Below are positions 25,162 through 34,656 of a DNA stretch of 64,000 nt, piece by piece. The position numbers and the translations under genes are program-made. The stretch's first letter is position 1. Each line of letters opens with the position of its first letter. The DNA is taken from assembly GCF_041261445.1 (NCBI RefSeq), contig NZ_JBGCCU010000019.1, forward strand, positions 176,284-240,283. The letters are read 5' to 3'. Under the pieces are notes generated by a model, which saw only the letters and a program-made list of their open reading frames with translations, was not told the DNA's origin and did not search any database. This stretch comes from Catenulispora sp. EB89. Its GTDB lineage: Bacteria; Actinomycetota; Actinomycetes; Streptomycetales; Catenulisporaceae.

Positions 25162-27879
25162 GTGAGCCCCGCCAAGAAGACCCCCGAGTCCACCGCAAGC
25201 CGCCCCGTCCTGCTCCTGCTGGACGGCCATTCCCTGGCGTACCGGGCGTACTACGCGCTGAAGGAGGCCGACCTGCGCACCACCACGGGCCAGCCCACCG
25301 GCGCGGTGCAGGGGTTCACGTCGATGCTGATCAACACGCTGCGCGACGAGCAGCCGACGCACGTCGCGGTGGCCTTCGACGTCTCGCGCCAGACCTTCCG
25401 CACCGAGAAGTTCCCCGAGTACAAGGCCAACCGCTCGGCCTCGCCGGACGACTTCAAGAGCCAGATCGGCCTGATCGACGAGCTGCTCGCGGGCCTGGGC
25501 ATCACGGTGATCCGCAAGGAGGGCTTCGAGGCGGACGACGTCATCGCCACCCTCACCACCCAGGCCGCCTCCGACGGCTACGAGGTCCGCATCCTCACCG
25601 GCGACCGCGACTCGCTCCAGCTGGTGAACGACGACGTCACCGTCCTGTACCCCAAGCGCGGCGTCTCGGACCTGTCCCGCTTCACCCCGGCGGCGGTGGA
25701 GGAGAAGTACGAGCTGACCCCGCAGCAGTACCCCGACTTCGCCGCGCTGCGCGGCGACCCCTCGGACAACCTGCCGAACATCCCCGGCGTCGGCGAGAAG
25801 ACCGCCGCGAAGTGGATCCGCGAGTTCGGCTCGCTGACCGAGCTGGTGGCGCGCGCCGACGAGGTGAAGGGCAAGGCCGGCGAGACGCTGCGGGCGCACC
25901 TGGAGCAGGTGCGGCTCAACCGCGAGCTGACCGAGCTGATCAAGGACGTGCCGCTCCAGGCCGGCCCCGCGGACCTGGCGTGGACCTCCGAGGGCGACCC
26001 GGAGTCGGTGTACCAGCTGTTCGACACACTGGAGTTCTCCCGGTCGATGCGCGACCGCGTGGCACCGCTGCTGGCCTCCGGCGCCGACGAGACCGCCGTC
26101 GGCGAGGCCGTGGCGCTCCAGGGGCAGGTGCTGGAGGTCGGGCAGCTGTCCGACTGGCTGGCCGCGAACGCCACCGGCGAGGCCGCGACCGGCGTGGCGG
26201 TGAACGGCACCTGGGGCCGCGGGACCGGGGACGTCAGCGGCCTGGCTTTCGCCAGCGCCGACGGCACCGCCGCCTACATCGACGTCACCCAGCTGGACCC
26301 GGCCGACGAGACCGCGCTGGCGGCCTGGCTGGCCGACCCGGCGCGCCCGAAGGTGCTGCACGACGCCAAGGGCCCGATCCTGGCCCTGGCCGCGCGCGGC
26401 CTCACCCTGGACGGCGTGGTCGCCGACACCGCGCTGGAGGCCTACCTGGCCCAGTCCGGCCGCCGCTCCTTCGAGCTGGAGCCGCTGGCCGAGGAGGTGC
26501 TGGGCCGCCGCCTGTCGCCGGCCGACGCCGACACCAACCAGGGCACGCTGTTCGCCGACGAGGACGCCGAGGCCGAGCGCCAGATGGCCGCCGCGCACGC
26601 GGTCCTGGACCTGGCCGACGCGCTGCGCGAGAAGCTCGCCGACACCGGCGCCGAGCAGCTGCTGACCGACATCGAGCTGCCGCTGGTCGGCGTGCTGGCG
26701 GCGATGGAGCAGGTCGGCATCGCCATCGACGACCGGCTGTTCCAGGAGCTGGAGAAGGGCTTCTCCAGCGAGGCGTCCAAGGAGGTCGACGCGGCCCGCG
26801 CCGAGGCGGGCGTCGAGACCCTGAACCTGGGCTCGCCCAAGCAGCTGCAGGAAGTCATCTTCGAGACCCTGGGCATGCCCAAGACCAAGAAGATCAAGAC
26901 CGGCTACACCACCGACGCCGACGCCCTGGCCTGGCTCCAGGCCCAGACCCAGCACCCGTTCCTGGACCACCTGCTGCGCTGGCGCGAGGTGAACCGGCTG
27001 AAGACCGTGGTCGAGGGGCTGTCGAAGTCGGTGTCGGCGGACACCCGCATCCACACCACCTACAACCAGATGATCGCCGCCACCGGCCGGCTGTCCTCGG
27101 TGGACCCGAACCTGCAGAACATCCCCATCCGCACCCTGGAGGGGCAGCAGATCCGCAAGGCCTTCATCGCCGGGCCCGGCTACGAGTCCCTGATGACCGC
27201 GGACTACAGCCAGATCGAGATGCGCATCATGGCGCACCTGTCCGAGGACCAGGGCCTGATCGACGCCTTCACCTCCGGCGAGGACCTGCACAACACGGTC
27301 GCCTCGAAGGTGTTCGAGGTGGACGCCACCGCCGTCGACCCCGAGCACCGCCGCCGCATCAAGGCCATGAGCTACGGCCTGGCCTACGGCCTGTCGGCGT
27401 TCGGCCTCTCGCAGCAGCTGGGCATCGAGACCGGCGAAGCGGCGAAGATGATGGAGGACTACTTCCAGCGCTTCGGCGGCGTCCGCGACTACCTGCACGA
27501 AATCGTGGTCCAGGCCCGCGCCACCGGCTACACCGAGACCATGTTCGGCCGCCGCCGCTACCTCCCGGACCTGGCCAGCGACAACCGCCAACGCCGCGAG
27601 ATGGCCGAGCGGATGGCCCTGAACGCCCCGATCCAGGGCTCGGCCGCGGACATCATCAAGGTCGCGATGATCCGCGTGCGCGACGCGCTGGTGAAGGAGG
27701 AGCTCCAGTCCCGGATGCTGCTCCAGGTGCACGACGAACTGGTGCTGGAGATCGCCGCCGGCGAGCGGGAGCAGGTCGAGGCGCTGGTGCGGCGCGAGAT
27801 GGCGGCCGCGGCGGAGCTGCGGGTGCCGCTGGACGTGTCGGTCGGGGTCGCCGCGAACTGGGCGGATGCGGCGCACTAG
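25162..27879 (+). CDS. polA: DNA polymerase I
   Basis: 905 residues. The N-terminal 5'-3' exonuclease (LLLLDGHSLAYRAYYAL, TREKFPEYKANR-like FRTEKFPEYKANR, GFEADDVIAT, TGDRDSLQLV) is intact. The middle 3'-5' exonuclease-like domain lacks the acidic DEDD residues (the first motif position reads VAVNGTWG), so proofreading is probably absent, as in other actinobacterial PolA. The polymerase domain has motif A TADYSQIEMRIMAHLSED, motif B RRRIKAMSYGLAYGLSAFGL and motif C LLQVHDELVLE. It functions in repair and Okazaki fragment maturation. Confidence 0.98.
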   Translation: MSPAKKTPESTASRPVLLLLDGHSLAYRAYYALKEADLRTTTGQPTGAVQGFTSMLINTLRDEQPTHVAVAFDVSRQTFRTEKFPEYKANRSASPDDFKSQIGLIDELLAGLGITVIRKEGFEADDVIATLTTQAASDGYEVRILTGDRDSLQLVNDDVTVLYPKRGVSDLSRFTPAAVEEKYELTPQQYPDFAALRGDPSDNLPNIPGVGEKTAAKWIREFGSLTELVARADEVKGKAGETLRAHLEQVRLNRELTELIKDVPLQAGPADLAWTSEGDPESVYQLFDTLEFSRSMRDRVAPLLASGADETAVGEAVALQGQVLEVGQLSDWLAANATGEAATGVAVNGTWGRGTGDVSGLAFASADGTAAYIDVTQLDPADETALAAWLADPARPKVLHDAKGPILALAARGLTLDGVVADTALEAYLAQSGRRSFELEPLAEEVLGRRLSPADADTNQGTLFADEDAEAERQMAAAHAVLDLADALREKLADTGAEQLLTDIELPLVGVLAAMEQVGIAIDDRLFQELEKGFSSEASKEVDAARAEAGVETLNLGSPKQLQEVIFETLGMPKTKKIKTGYTTDADALAWLQAQTQHPFLDHLLRWREVNRLKTVVEGLSKSVSADTRIHTTYNQMIAATGRLSSVDPNLQNIPIRTLEGQQIRKAFIAGPGYESLMTADYSQIEMRIMAHLSEDQGLIDAFTSGEDLHNTVASKVFEVDATAVDPEHRRRIKAMSYGLAYGLSAFGLSQQLGIETGEAAKMMEDYFQRFGGVRDYLHEIVVQARATGYTETMFGRRRYLPDLASDNRQRREMAERMALNAPIQGSAADIIKVAMIRVRDALVKEELQSRMLLQVHDELVLEIAAGEREQVEALVRREMAAAAELRVPLDVSVGVAANWADAAH

Positions 27880-27901
27880 GCGCTGATGGTTGAGGGTCGA
27901 C

Positions 27902-27940
27902 GGCTGAGGGCTGAGGGCTGAGGGCTGAGGGCTGAGGGCT
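27902..27940. repeat. 7-bp tandem repeat (GGCTGAG) downstream of polA
   Basis: Five perfect GGCTGAG units from 27902 to 27936 plus a partial sixth. It fills most of the 67-bp gap between polA and the convergent flippase gene. Nothing else is seen there, and no classical terminator hairpin is present. Confidence 0.9.
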
Positions 27941-27946
27941 CAGGCT

Positions 27947-29563
27947 CTACGTACTCTGCGCCACAGCCCCGACCGCCTGCGCGTCCTCGTCCTCGACCTC
28001 CGCCGCCGCTGTCGCCGCCACGGCCTCGACCGCCGCGCGCGCCGTCAGACAGACCGCCACCGACACCGTGGCGGTCACGAGCGAGCAGGCCGCGGCGGCC
28101 GTCACGATCGCCGCCGCCGAGCCGTGCGCGAAGCCGACGATCACCGTCGTCTCCAGCACGATCCCGCCGAGCACCACCGCCGACACCGCGTGCGAACGGC
28201 GCGCCACACCGTCAAGCAGCGCCAGGTTAACCAGCGCCAGCAACGCCCCGACGCTGGCGAAAACCCAGCCGTCGGCCCCGAGGTCGAAGCCGCCGGGCGT
28301 GGCGTACTTCGCCCCGAACGCCACCCGGATCAGCGGGTCGCCGCCCGCACCCGCGATCGCCACCCCCAGCACCCCGATCCCGCCGGTCAGCGCCAGCGCC
28401 GTCAGCAGCGCCCGCCGCCGTTCCGTGGGGCGCGCCAACCGCGGGTACGCCAGCAACGCCACGAAGCTCGGCGCGAAGAACGCCGCACGCGCCAACAACG
28501 CGCCGGTGTTGTAGCGACCGAGGTCCCCGTCGACCAGGTAGCGGCTGGCCAGCAGGGTGTCGAGGACCGTCAGCAGCAGGATGCCGCCCAGGCCGCCGGT
28601 CGCGCGCAGTACTTCGCTGACGTAGCCGTGGTGGGTGGCGGTGCGCGGGTCTGCGTCCTGCCATGCCGACGCCGATGCGGGTACCGCAACCGATGCCGAT
28701 GCCGATGCCGATGTCGGTACCGCAGCCGCAGCCGCAGCCGCAGCCGATGCCGATTCCGGTACCGCAGCCGACGTCGACCGCGCGCCTCCGGCCGCTGCCG
28801 CCATGCTCGCTTCGGCGCGAGCGCCTGTTCCCGTCCCAGCCTCGGCGCCAGCGCCTGCCCCAGTTCCCGTCCCAGCCCCAGCCCCGGCTCCCGCGCCCGC
28901 CTCCACAACGTCCCGCAGCAACCACCGCCCCGCCACCGCCGCGAACGCCCAACCCGCCGTCTGCGCCGCCATCACCGTCGTCGGCGACACCTGCGCCGAA
29001 GCCGCCACCACCCCGATCGTCAACCGCGCCCCCTGCGCGGCCAAATACAGCACCGTCATCGTCATGAACCGCGACGTCCCCTGCGCGATCCCCAAGTACG
29101 ACGCGAACACCGTGTTCGCCGCCAGCGACACCCCCGTCCACGCCACGCCCCCCACCGTCACCGACGGCAGCAACGCCGCGATCGCCGGCGCCAGCGCCAC
29201 GAACACCGCCGCCACCGCGCCCCCGACCGCCAACCCCCGCCGTCGCAGCCCGCGCACCAACGCGGCCCGCGCCGCCGGCGAAGCCTCCGCGACCACCGCC
29301 AGCCGCCGCGCGTTGATCGCCTGCACCGCCAGCCCCGGCACCGTCCCGATCAGGAACACCGACAGCAGCGTCCCCAACTCCGCGTACCCGCCGGGCCCGA
29401 GCCCTCGCGAGAGCACCAGGTTGAACCCGTACGCCAGCACGTTCCCGAGCCCGGTCCCGACCGCCACCACCAGCCCGGCCGACGCGGTCCGTCCGCTCCC
29501 GCGCCGCGCACCGTCCCCGGCCCGCTCGTTCCTGGCCCGCTCGTTCTTGGCCCTGCGGAGCAT
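27947..29563 (-). CDS. MOP-superfamily lipid/polysaccharide flippase-like membrane protein with low-complexity loop
   Basis: 538 residues with about 12 hydrophobic segments. The N-terminal half (GLVVAVGTGLGNVLAYGFNLVLSRGLGPGGYAELGTLLS) has the hallmark of Wzx/MurJ-like polysaccharide exporters (N-L...R-x-L-G-P-x-x-Y-G/A). Between helices 6 and 7, residues about 220-306 are an Ala/Gly/Ser/Thr-rich expansion (AGAGAGAGTG, SASASASV) not expected in the family. Next to a divergent GT4 glycosyltransferase, a role in exporting a lipid-linked surface glycan is plausible. Confidence 0.78.
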   Translation of the reverse strand: MLRRAKNERARNERAGDGARRGSGRTASAGLVVAVGTGLGNVLAYGFNLVLSRGLGPGGYAELGTLLSVFLIGTVPGLAVQAINARRLAVVAEASPAARAALVRGLRRRGLAVGGAVAAVFVALAPAIAALLPSVTVGGVAWTGVSLAANTVFASYLGIAQGTSRFMTMTVLYLAAQGARLTIGVVAASAQVSPTTVMAAQTAGWAFAAVAGRWLLRDVVEAGAGAGAGAGTGTGAGAGAEAGTGTGARAEASMAAAAGGARSTSAAVPESASAAAAAAAAVPTSASASASVAVPASASAWQDADPRTATHHGYVSEVLRATGGLGGILLLTVLDTLLASRYLVDGDLGRYNTGALLARAAFFAPSFVALLAYPRLARPTERRRALLTALALTGGIGVLGVAIAGAGGDPLIRVAFGAKYATPGGFDLGADGWVFASVGALLALVNLALLDGVARRSHAVSAVVLGGIVLETTVIVGFAHGSAAAIVTAAAACSLVTATVSVAVCLTARAAVEAVAATAAAEVEDEDAQAVGAVAQST

Positions 29564-29767
29564 CGAGAGTCCCTCCGGTGCGGTGCCGCGCGTGTCTCTT
29601 GAGCGGTCACGCTAGACGTCGGGGTACCTGAAGGACAGCCGGGTAACCCCCGTCTGAGTGAACTTCGGTCCCGAAAGCCTGCCGACGGCGCGCCACTCGC
29701 GGGGAACACCGGAACCGCTCCCGTCGCCCCGTACGATCGAAGATCCGCCCGAAAAGCCCCGCCTCGC

Positions 29768-30979
29768 GTGTCGCGCCGCGCTGTCCCTCGTTGTATCGCA
29801 GTGCACTTAGCCATCCTCAACTGGCGCGACCCCTGGCAGCAGACCGCCGGCGGAGCAGAGGCCTTCGCCCACGAGATCGCCCGCGGATTCGTGGCACGCG
29901 GCCACACCGTCGACTTCCTCACCTCGCGCGAACCGGGCCAACCACGCCGCGAGACCCGCGACGGCATCAGCTGGCTGCGATGCGGCGGCCCGTGGTCCGT
30001 GTATCCCGGCGTTCTCGCACACCTGATCAGGGCTCGACTGTCCGGACACGCGCCCGACTTCGTGATCGACTGCCAGAACGGCATCCCGTTCTTCTCCCCG
30101 CTGGTGCTGTCACGCCGGCGCACCGGTGTCGCGATCGTCGTCCACCACGTCCATGACGAGCAGTTCGCCACGCACTTCAGCCGTCCGATGGCCGCCCTCG
30201 GGCGGTGGCTGGAGGGCCCGGCGGCACGGCGGGTCTACCGGCGCTGTCCGGCGGTGGCGGTATCAGAGTCCACCATCGCCGCGATGCGGACCCGGTTGCG
30301 CTGGACCGGGCCGATTGAACTGGTTCACAACGGAGTCGCCGTTACCGGGGATGCGGTTCTCGAACCGGTACTACGACTAGTCGTAGCTCCAGAGGCTGAA
30401 AGCGGTGCGGCGCCTCAGTTGGTGGCCGTCGGCCGCCTGGTACGGCACAAGCGCCTGGAGCGGGTGGCCCAGCTCGCCGACGACCTCGCCGAGACATGGC
30501 CCGGCATCAAGGTCCACATCGTCGGTCGTGGCCCGGACGAGCAGCAGATTCGAGACACAGTGTCACGCATACGACACACTGACCACGTCCACATCCACGG
30601 CCACCTCCCCGACGAGGCCAAGAACCGCCTCCTGCGCAGCGCCCGGCTGCACCTGTCCGCGTCCCAGGGCGAGGGCTGGGGCCTGTCGGTGCTGGAGGCG
30701 GCGGCGCTGGGCGTGCCGACCGTCGCCTACGACGTCGACGGCCTGCGCGACGCCATCCGCGACGGCACCACCGGCTGGCTCGTCGCGCCCGGGGCGACCC
30801 TGGCCGACACGGTCTCCGGGGTTCTGAAGGAGCTCGACGCCGACCCGGCGCGCGCTTCCGAGGTGAGCACGGCGTGCATGGCGTGGGCCGCCGAGTTCGA
30901 CTGGGAGCGCACGCGCAGCGCGATGGCGCAGTTGGCGGTCAGGAACTCGCGGACGCCCGGTACTGCCACGATCGGGTGA
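29768..30979 (+). CDS. Glycosyltransferase family 4
   Basis: 403 residues from GTG 29768; a second in-frame GTG at 29801 (HLAILNWRDPWQQTAGGAEAFAHEIARGF) marks the true conserved N-terminus and may be the start, with neither showing a clear ribosome site. GT-B fold: GGAE glycine loop at the N-terminus and the C-terminal nucleotide-sugar domain with LVAVGRLVRHKRLERVAQLA, IVGRGPDEQQI and the E-x7-E motif SQGEGWGLSVLEAAALGVPTVAYDVDGLRD. The donor and acceptor are unknown. The last 253 bp overlap, in antisense, the 3' part of the convergent methyltransferase gene. Confidence 0.85.
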   Translation: MSRRAVPRCIAVHLAILNWRDPWQQTAGGAEAFAHEIARGFVARGHTVDFLTSREPGQPRRETRDGISWLRCGGPWSVYPGVLAHLIRARLSGHAPDFVIDCQNGIPFFSPLVLSRRRTGVAIVVHHVHDEQFATHFSRPMAALGRWLEGPAARRVYRRCPAVAVSESTIAAMRTRLRWTGPIELVHNGVAVTGDAVLEPVLRLVVAPEAESGAAPQLVAVGRLVRHKRLERVAQLADDLAETWPGIKVHIVGRGPDEQQIRDTVSRIRHTDHVHIHGHLPDEAKNRLLRSARLHLSASQGEGWGLSVLEAAALGVPTVAYDVDGLRDAIRDGTTGWLVAPGATLADTVSGVLKELDADPARASEVSTACMAWAAEFDWERTRSAMAQLAVRNSRTPGTATIG

Positions 30980-31701
30980 GCCCAGGCGGGGTGGTAGCGC
31001 GGGAAGACGGCGAGGCGGTCGGCGACGCCGTCCCGCTCCGCGTCCCGCACCCACCGCAGGACCCTGCCGACCGAGAGCGGGAAGAGCGAGACGCCGTAGC
31101 GGTTGGTCGGGGGAGTGCCGCGCCGTCGTTCGTAGCGTCGCGCCGCCCACTCGCCGCCGAGGTAGTGCCAGGGGGAGGTCTCGTGGCCGCCGAGCGGTCC
31201 GAGCCAGTTGGTGAAGCACAGGAAGACGAGGCCGCCGGGGCGCGTCACGCGCAGCATCTCCGACAGCATGCGGCGCGGGTCCGCGACGTGTTCGAGGACA
31301 TTGGAGGAGAAGCACACGTCTACTGATTCGTCCCGCATCGGCAGCGCCTGTGCGTCGCCGCAGACATCGCCGATCGGCCGCAGATCCACCGACAGGTACC
31401 GCGCCCCCGCAGCCCCGAACGCCGCCGCGAAGAAGCCCGGGCCGCCGCCGACGTCCAGCACGCGGAGCCCGCGCACCGGCACGTGCCGGCCGACCAGCGC
31501 CACGGAGTCGGCCGCCAAGGGCTCGTAGAAGGACGCCGGATCCACCTGTTCAGCCCGACAGGCGCGCACCAGCCCGACAGTGCGCCGCACCCCGAAGAGC
31601 CGCCGCCCGGACCGATCGCCACCCACGCCAACCACGGGAGCACTGTCGCCACCGGGGGAGGCGCCACGACGGCGCCACGCCGGAGGAGGGCATTGCGCCA
31701 C
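30727..31701 (-). CDS. Class I SAM-dependent methyltransferase
   Basis: Up to 324 residues; the start is uncertain because the first 45 residues (RRRGASPGGDSAPVV...) look atypical and several GTG codons follow. The Rossmann motif I is VLDVGGGPGFFAAAF, then SVDLRP, VCGDAQALPMRDESVDVCFSSNVLEHVADPRRMLSEMLRVTRPGG, a canonical methyltransferase_11 pattern. Family homology seems to end near ANCAIALRVR; the further 55 or so residues are the antisense of the GT4 gene, suggesting loss of the original stop. It probably modifies a glycan or lipid made by the neighbouring glycosyltransferase. Confidence 0.8.
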   Translation of the reverse strand: MAQCPPPAWRRRGASPGGDSAPVVGVGGDRSGRRLFGVRRTVGLVRACRAEQVDPASFYEPLAADSVALVGRHVPVRGLRVLDVGGGPGFFAAAFGAAGARYLSVDLRPIGDVCGDAQALPMRDESVDVCFSSNVLEHVADPRRMLSEMLRVTRPGGLVFLCFTNWLGPLGGHETSPWHYLGGEWAARRYERRRGTPPTNRYGVSLFPLSVGRVLRWVRDAERDGVADRLAVFPRYHPAWAHPIVAVPGVREFLTANCAIALRVRSQSNSAAHAMHAVLTSEARAGSASSSFRTPETVSARVAPGATSQPVVPSRMASRRPSTS

Positions 31702-31731
31702 CCCTGGCTACCCCCTTCGCGTGCGTCCCGC

Positions 31732-32775
31732 CTACTCCTTCACCGTCACGAACACCGCAGTCCCCGGAATGATCCGCCCCCGCAGCGGCGACCACCCGCC
31801 CCACACCTCGGTCAGCCCGGCCGGCCACTCCGGCTCCACCACGTCCACCAGCCGCAGCCCCGCCGCCGCGATCTCCCGCACCCGGTCGCCCATCGTCCGG
31901 TGGTGCTCCGCGTACGTCGCCAGTCCGCGATCGTCGAACTCCACATACGGTCGCCGGTCGAAGTACGAGTCGCGCGCCGTCAGCCCGGCTTCGGTCGGGT
32001 CGTCCGGGAACGACCACCGGATCGGGTGCGACACCGAGAACACCCACCGTCCGCCCGGCTTCAACACCCGCGCCGCCTCGCGCATCACCGCCGCCGAGTC
32101 CGCCACGAACGGGACCGCGCCGTAGGCCGCGCACACGATGTCGAACGCCTCGTCCGCGAACGGCAGGCGCGTCGCGTCCGCCTGGACCAGCGGCACGCCC
32201 ACCACGGCGTCCGCCCCGGCCCCGGCAGCCCCGGCGGCCGCCTCAGCTCCGGCCCCGGCGTCGGCCTCAGTTCCGGCCCCGAGGTCCGCCTCGCCGCCGG
32301 CCGCCCCCGCCACGCCCGCCGCTTCTGCCCTCGCCGAGTCGGCCCCCGCCGAGGCCGCCCCCGCAACCCCGATCCCCGCCGCCGCCAAAGCCGTCCCCGC
32401 ATCGATCCGCAACGCATGCGCCAGCTGCCCGAACGAAAGATCGGAAGCCACCGCGTAAGCCCCCTGCGCCGCCAGCCACCGCGAGCACTGCGCCGCCCCG
32501 GCCCCGACCTCCAGGACGCGCTTTCCCGCCAGATCGGCCCCCAGCAGCCGCGCGTCCGCCTCGTCCAGGCCCTCCGGGCACCAGATGAAGCGGTCGTCGC
32601 CCAGGAACGCACCGTGTTCGGCCTGGTAATCGTCGGCGTTGGCGTCCCACCAGCCCCGGTTCGCCCGGATCGTGGCGGAATCTGACAGGTGACGGCGGGC
32701 CACGCGGACCGTATCGTTATCTTCGATTCCGGGGTCACCGGGGAATTCCGGCGACTCTTCCGTCACATCGGTCAC
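31732..32775 (-). CDS. Class I SAM-dependent methyltransferase with internal low-complexity insertion
   Basis: 347 residues. Motif [20 protein letters not shown] and [11 protein letters not shown] are followed by about 65 residues of Ala/Gly-rich sequence (residues 125-190, [15 protein letters not shown]...[10 protein letters not shown]), after which the fold resumes with [31 protein letters not shown]...[18 protein letters not shown]. The insertion lies between the strand carrying the acidic SAM-ribose residue and the next motif. The conserved [14 protein letters not shown] is typical of the actinobacterial methyltransferase found upstream of rpsA. Substrate unknown; divergent from rpsA. Confidence 0.85.
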   Translation of the reverse strand: MTDVTEESPEFPGDPGIEDNDTVRVARRHLSDSATIRANRGWWDANADDYQAEHGAFLGDDRFIWCPEGLDEADARLLGADLAGKRVLEVGAGAAQCSRWLAAQGAYAVASDLSFGQLAHALRIDAGTALAAAGIGVAGAASAGADSARAEAAGVAGAAGGEADLGAGTEADAGAGAEAAAGAAGAGADAVVGVPLVQADATRLPFADEAFDIVCAAYGAVPFVADSAAVMREAARVLKPGGRWVFSVSHPIRWSFPDDPTEAGLTARDSYFDRRPYVEFDDRGLATYAEHHRTMGDRVREIAAAGLRLVDVVEPEWPAGLTEVWGGWSPLRGRIIPGTAVFVTVKE

Positions 32776-33096
32776 AGTGCGGGCTTCCTTTCACCAGCGG
32801 GTCGCAAGACGATCACGCAGGTGGAGATGTTAGCCGGGCGCCCGCCCGCTGTGCCCGGTCGCGCCGTGGGCCGTGTCCGCGTCCCCGGTGGAGACGGGTA
32901 TCGGATTGACCACGCGTGCGTACGACCCGTATTCTGGGCGATGCGCTGCGGGCAGGTTCTGAATCTTCTTCGTTGGACACCCGATCCTCGTCGACCGTTC
33001 GGCTCTTGACTGGTGATGGACCTATCCCAGCGTCGGCATCCCCGACCGGTGGAGGCCGTCGCCCACAATGTGTCCGTATCCGGAGCCCCCTTCCCC
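32776..33096. other. Divergent control region between methyltransferase and rpsA
   Basis: 321 bp. It contains the rpsA promoter at 32906-32935 and a leader of about 155 nt before the rpsA ATG. I see no open frame of note and no conserved riboswitch fold. Confidence 0.5.
32906..32935 (+). promoter_or_regulatory. Sigma-A-type promoter of rpsA
   Basis: -35 TTGACC (32906-32911), 18-bp spacer, -10 TATTCT (32930-32935). This is the best housekeeping promoter match in the window and is oriented toward rpsA. Confidence 0.8.
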
Positions 33097-34578
33097 ATGA
33101 CGAGCAGCACCGAGACCGCCCGAACGCCTCAGGTCGCCATCAACGACATCGGTTCGGCGGAGGAATTCCTCGCCGCGATCGACCAGACCATCAAGTACTT
33201 CAACGACGGCGACATCGTCGAGGGTGTCATCGTCAAGGTCGACCGGGACGAAGTCCTGCTCGACATCGGTTACAAGACCGAGGGCGTGATCCCGTCGCGG
33301 GAGCTCTCGATCAAGCACGACGTCGACCCCAACGAGGTCGTCGCCGTGGGCGACCACATCGAGGCCCTGGTCCTCCAGAAGGAGGACAAGGAAGGCCGTC
33401 TCATCCTGTCCAAGAAGCGGGCTCAGTACGAGCGCGCCTGGGGCACGATCGAGGAGATCAAGGAGAAGGACGGCATCGTCACCGGTACCGTCATCGAGGT
33501 CGTCAAGGGCGGCCTGATCCTGGACATCGGTCTGCGCGGCTTCCTGCCGGCCTCCCTGGTCGAGATGCGCCGCGTGCGCGACCTGCAGCCGTACGTCGGC
33601 AAGGAGCTCGAGGCCAAGATCATCGAGCTGGACAAGAACCGCAACAACGTGGTCCTGTCCCGCCGCGCCTGGCTCGAGCAGACCCAGTCCGAGGTCCGCC
33701 AGAACTTCCTCACCACCCTGCAGAAGGGCCAGGTCCGCTCCGGCGTCGTGTCGTCGATCGTGAACTTCGGCGCCTTCGTCGACCTGGGCGGCGTGGACGG
33801 CCTGGTGCACGTCTCGGAGCTGTCCTGGAAGCACATCGACCACCCCTCCGAGGTCGTCGAGGTCGGCCAGGAGGTCACGGTCGAGGTCCTGGACGTCGAC
33901 ATGGACCGCGAGCGCGTCTCGCTGTCCCTGAAGGCGACCATGGAGGACCCGTGGCAGACCTTCGCCCGCACCCACGCCATCGGCCAGGTCGTGCCGGGCA
34001 AGGTCACCAAGCTGGTGCCGTTCGGCGCGTTCGTCCGGGTGGACGAGGGCATCGAGGGCCTGGTCCACATCTCCGAGCTGGCCGAGCGCCACGTGGAGGT
34101 CCCGGAGCAGGTCGTCAACGTCGGCGACGAGATCTTCGTCAAGGTCATCGACATCGACCTGGATCGCCGTCGCATCTCGCTGTCCCTGAAGCAGGCCAAC
34201 GAGGGCCTGACCGGCGACATCGAGACCGACCAGTTCGACCCGGCGCTGTACGGCATGGCCGCCACCTACGACGACCAGGGCAACTACATCTACCCCGAGG
34301 GCTTCGACCCGGAGACGGGCGAGTGGCTCGAGGGCTACGACGCCCAGCGCGAGGTGTGGGAGGGCCAGTACGCCGAGGCCCACGCCCGCTACGAGTCGCA
34401 CCAGAAGCAGATCGCCGAGGCCCGCAAGGCCGACGCCGAGGCCGGTGTCCAGGAGAACGCCGAGGGTGCCCCCTCGTCGTACTCCTCGGGTGCGGCCGAG
34501 GAGAGCGCCGGCGGCGCTCTGGCCTCCGACGAGGCCCTGGCGGCGCTGCGCGAGAAGCTGTCGGGCGGCCAGAGCTGA
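33097..34578 (+). CDS. rpsA: 30S ribosomal protein S1
   Basis: 493 residues from ATG 33097 (MTSSTETARTPQVAINDIGS, the usual actinobacterial N-terminus; the longer open frame to 33013 is not needed). Four S1/OB domains are visible beginning near residues 45, 130, 215 and 300 (GDIVEGVIVKVDRDEVLLDIGYKTEGVIP; KEKDGIVTGTVIEVVKGGLILDIGLRGFLPASL; GQVRSGVVSSIVNFGAFVDLGGVDGLVHVSELSW; GQVVPGKVTKLVPFGAFVRVDEGIEGLVHISEL), followed by an acidic/Ala tail. The four-domain form is normal for this phylum. It binds mRNA on the 30S subunit. Confidence 0.98.
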   Translation: MTSSTETARTPQVAINDIGSAEEFLAAIDQTIKYFNDGDIVEGVIVKVDRDEVLLDIGYKTEGVIPSRELSIKHDVDPNEVVAVGDHIEALVLQKEDKEGRLILSKKRAQYERAWGTIEEIKEKDGIVTGTVIEVVKGGLILDIGLRGFLPASLVEMRRVRDLQPYVGKELEAKIIELDKNRNNVVLSRRAWLEQTQSEVRQNFLTTLQKGQVRSGVVSSIVNFGAFVDLGGVDGLVHVSELSWKHIDHPSEVVEVGQEVTVEVLDVDMDRERVSLSLKATMEDPWQTFARTHAIGQVVPGKVTKLVPFGAFVRVDEGIEGLVHISELAERHVEVPEQVVNVGDEIFVKVIDIDLDRRRISLSLKQANEGLTGDIETDQFDPALYGMAATYDDQGNYIYPEGFDPETGEWLEGYDAQREVWEGQYAEAHARYESHQKQIAEARKADAEAGVQENAEGAPSSYSSGAAEESAGGALASDEALAALREKLSGGQS

Positions 34579-34607
34579 GGCTCGCACCGCGTAACAGTTC
34601 GTAGCTG

Positions 34608-34642
34608 AAAGGCCCCGTCCGCTCAAAGCGGACGGGGCTTTC
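34608..34642 (+). terminator. Intrinsic terminator after rpsA
   Basis: GGCCCCGTCCGC pairs with GCGGACGGGGCT around TCAAA, with flanking AAA and TTT. It lies 30 bases after the rpsA stop and just before the next promoter. Confidence 0.92.
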
Positions 34643-34656
34643 GCTATTGTTTCGAC

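Noticed and set aside
25102..27876. Minus-strand open frame of 924 codons opposite polA
   Set aside because: Same kind of antisense shadow; polA is complete and motif-rich on the other strand.
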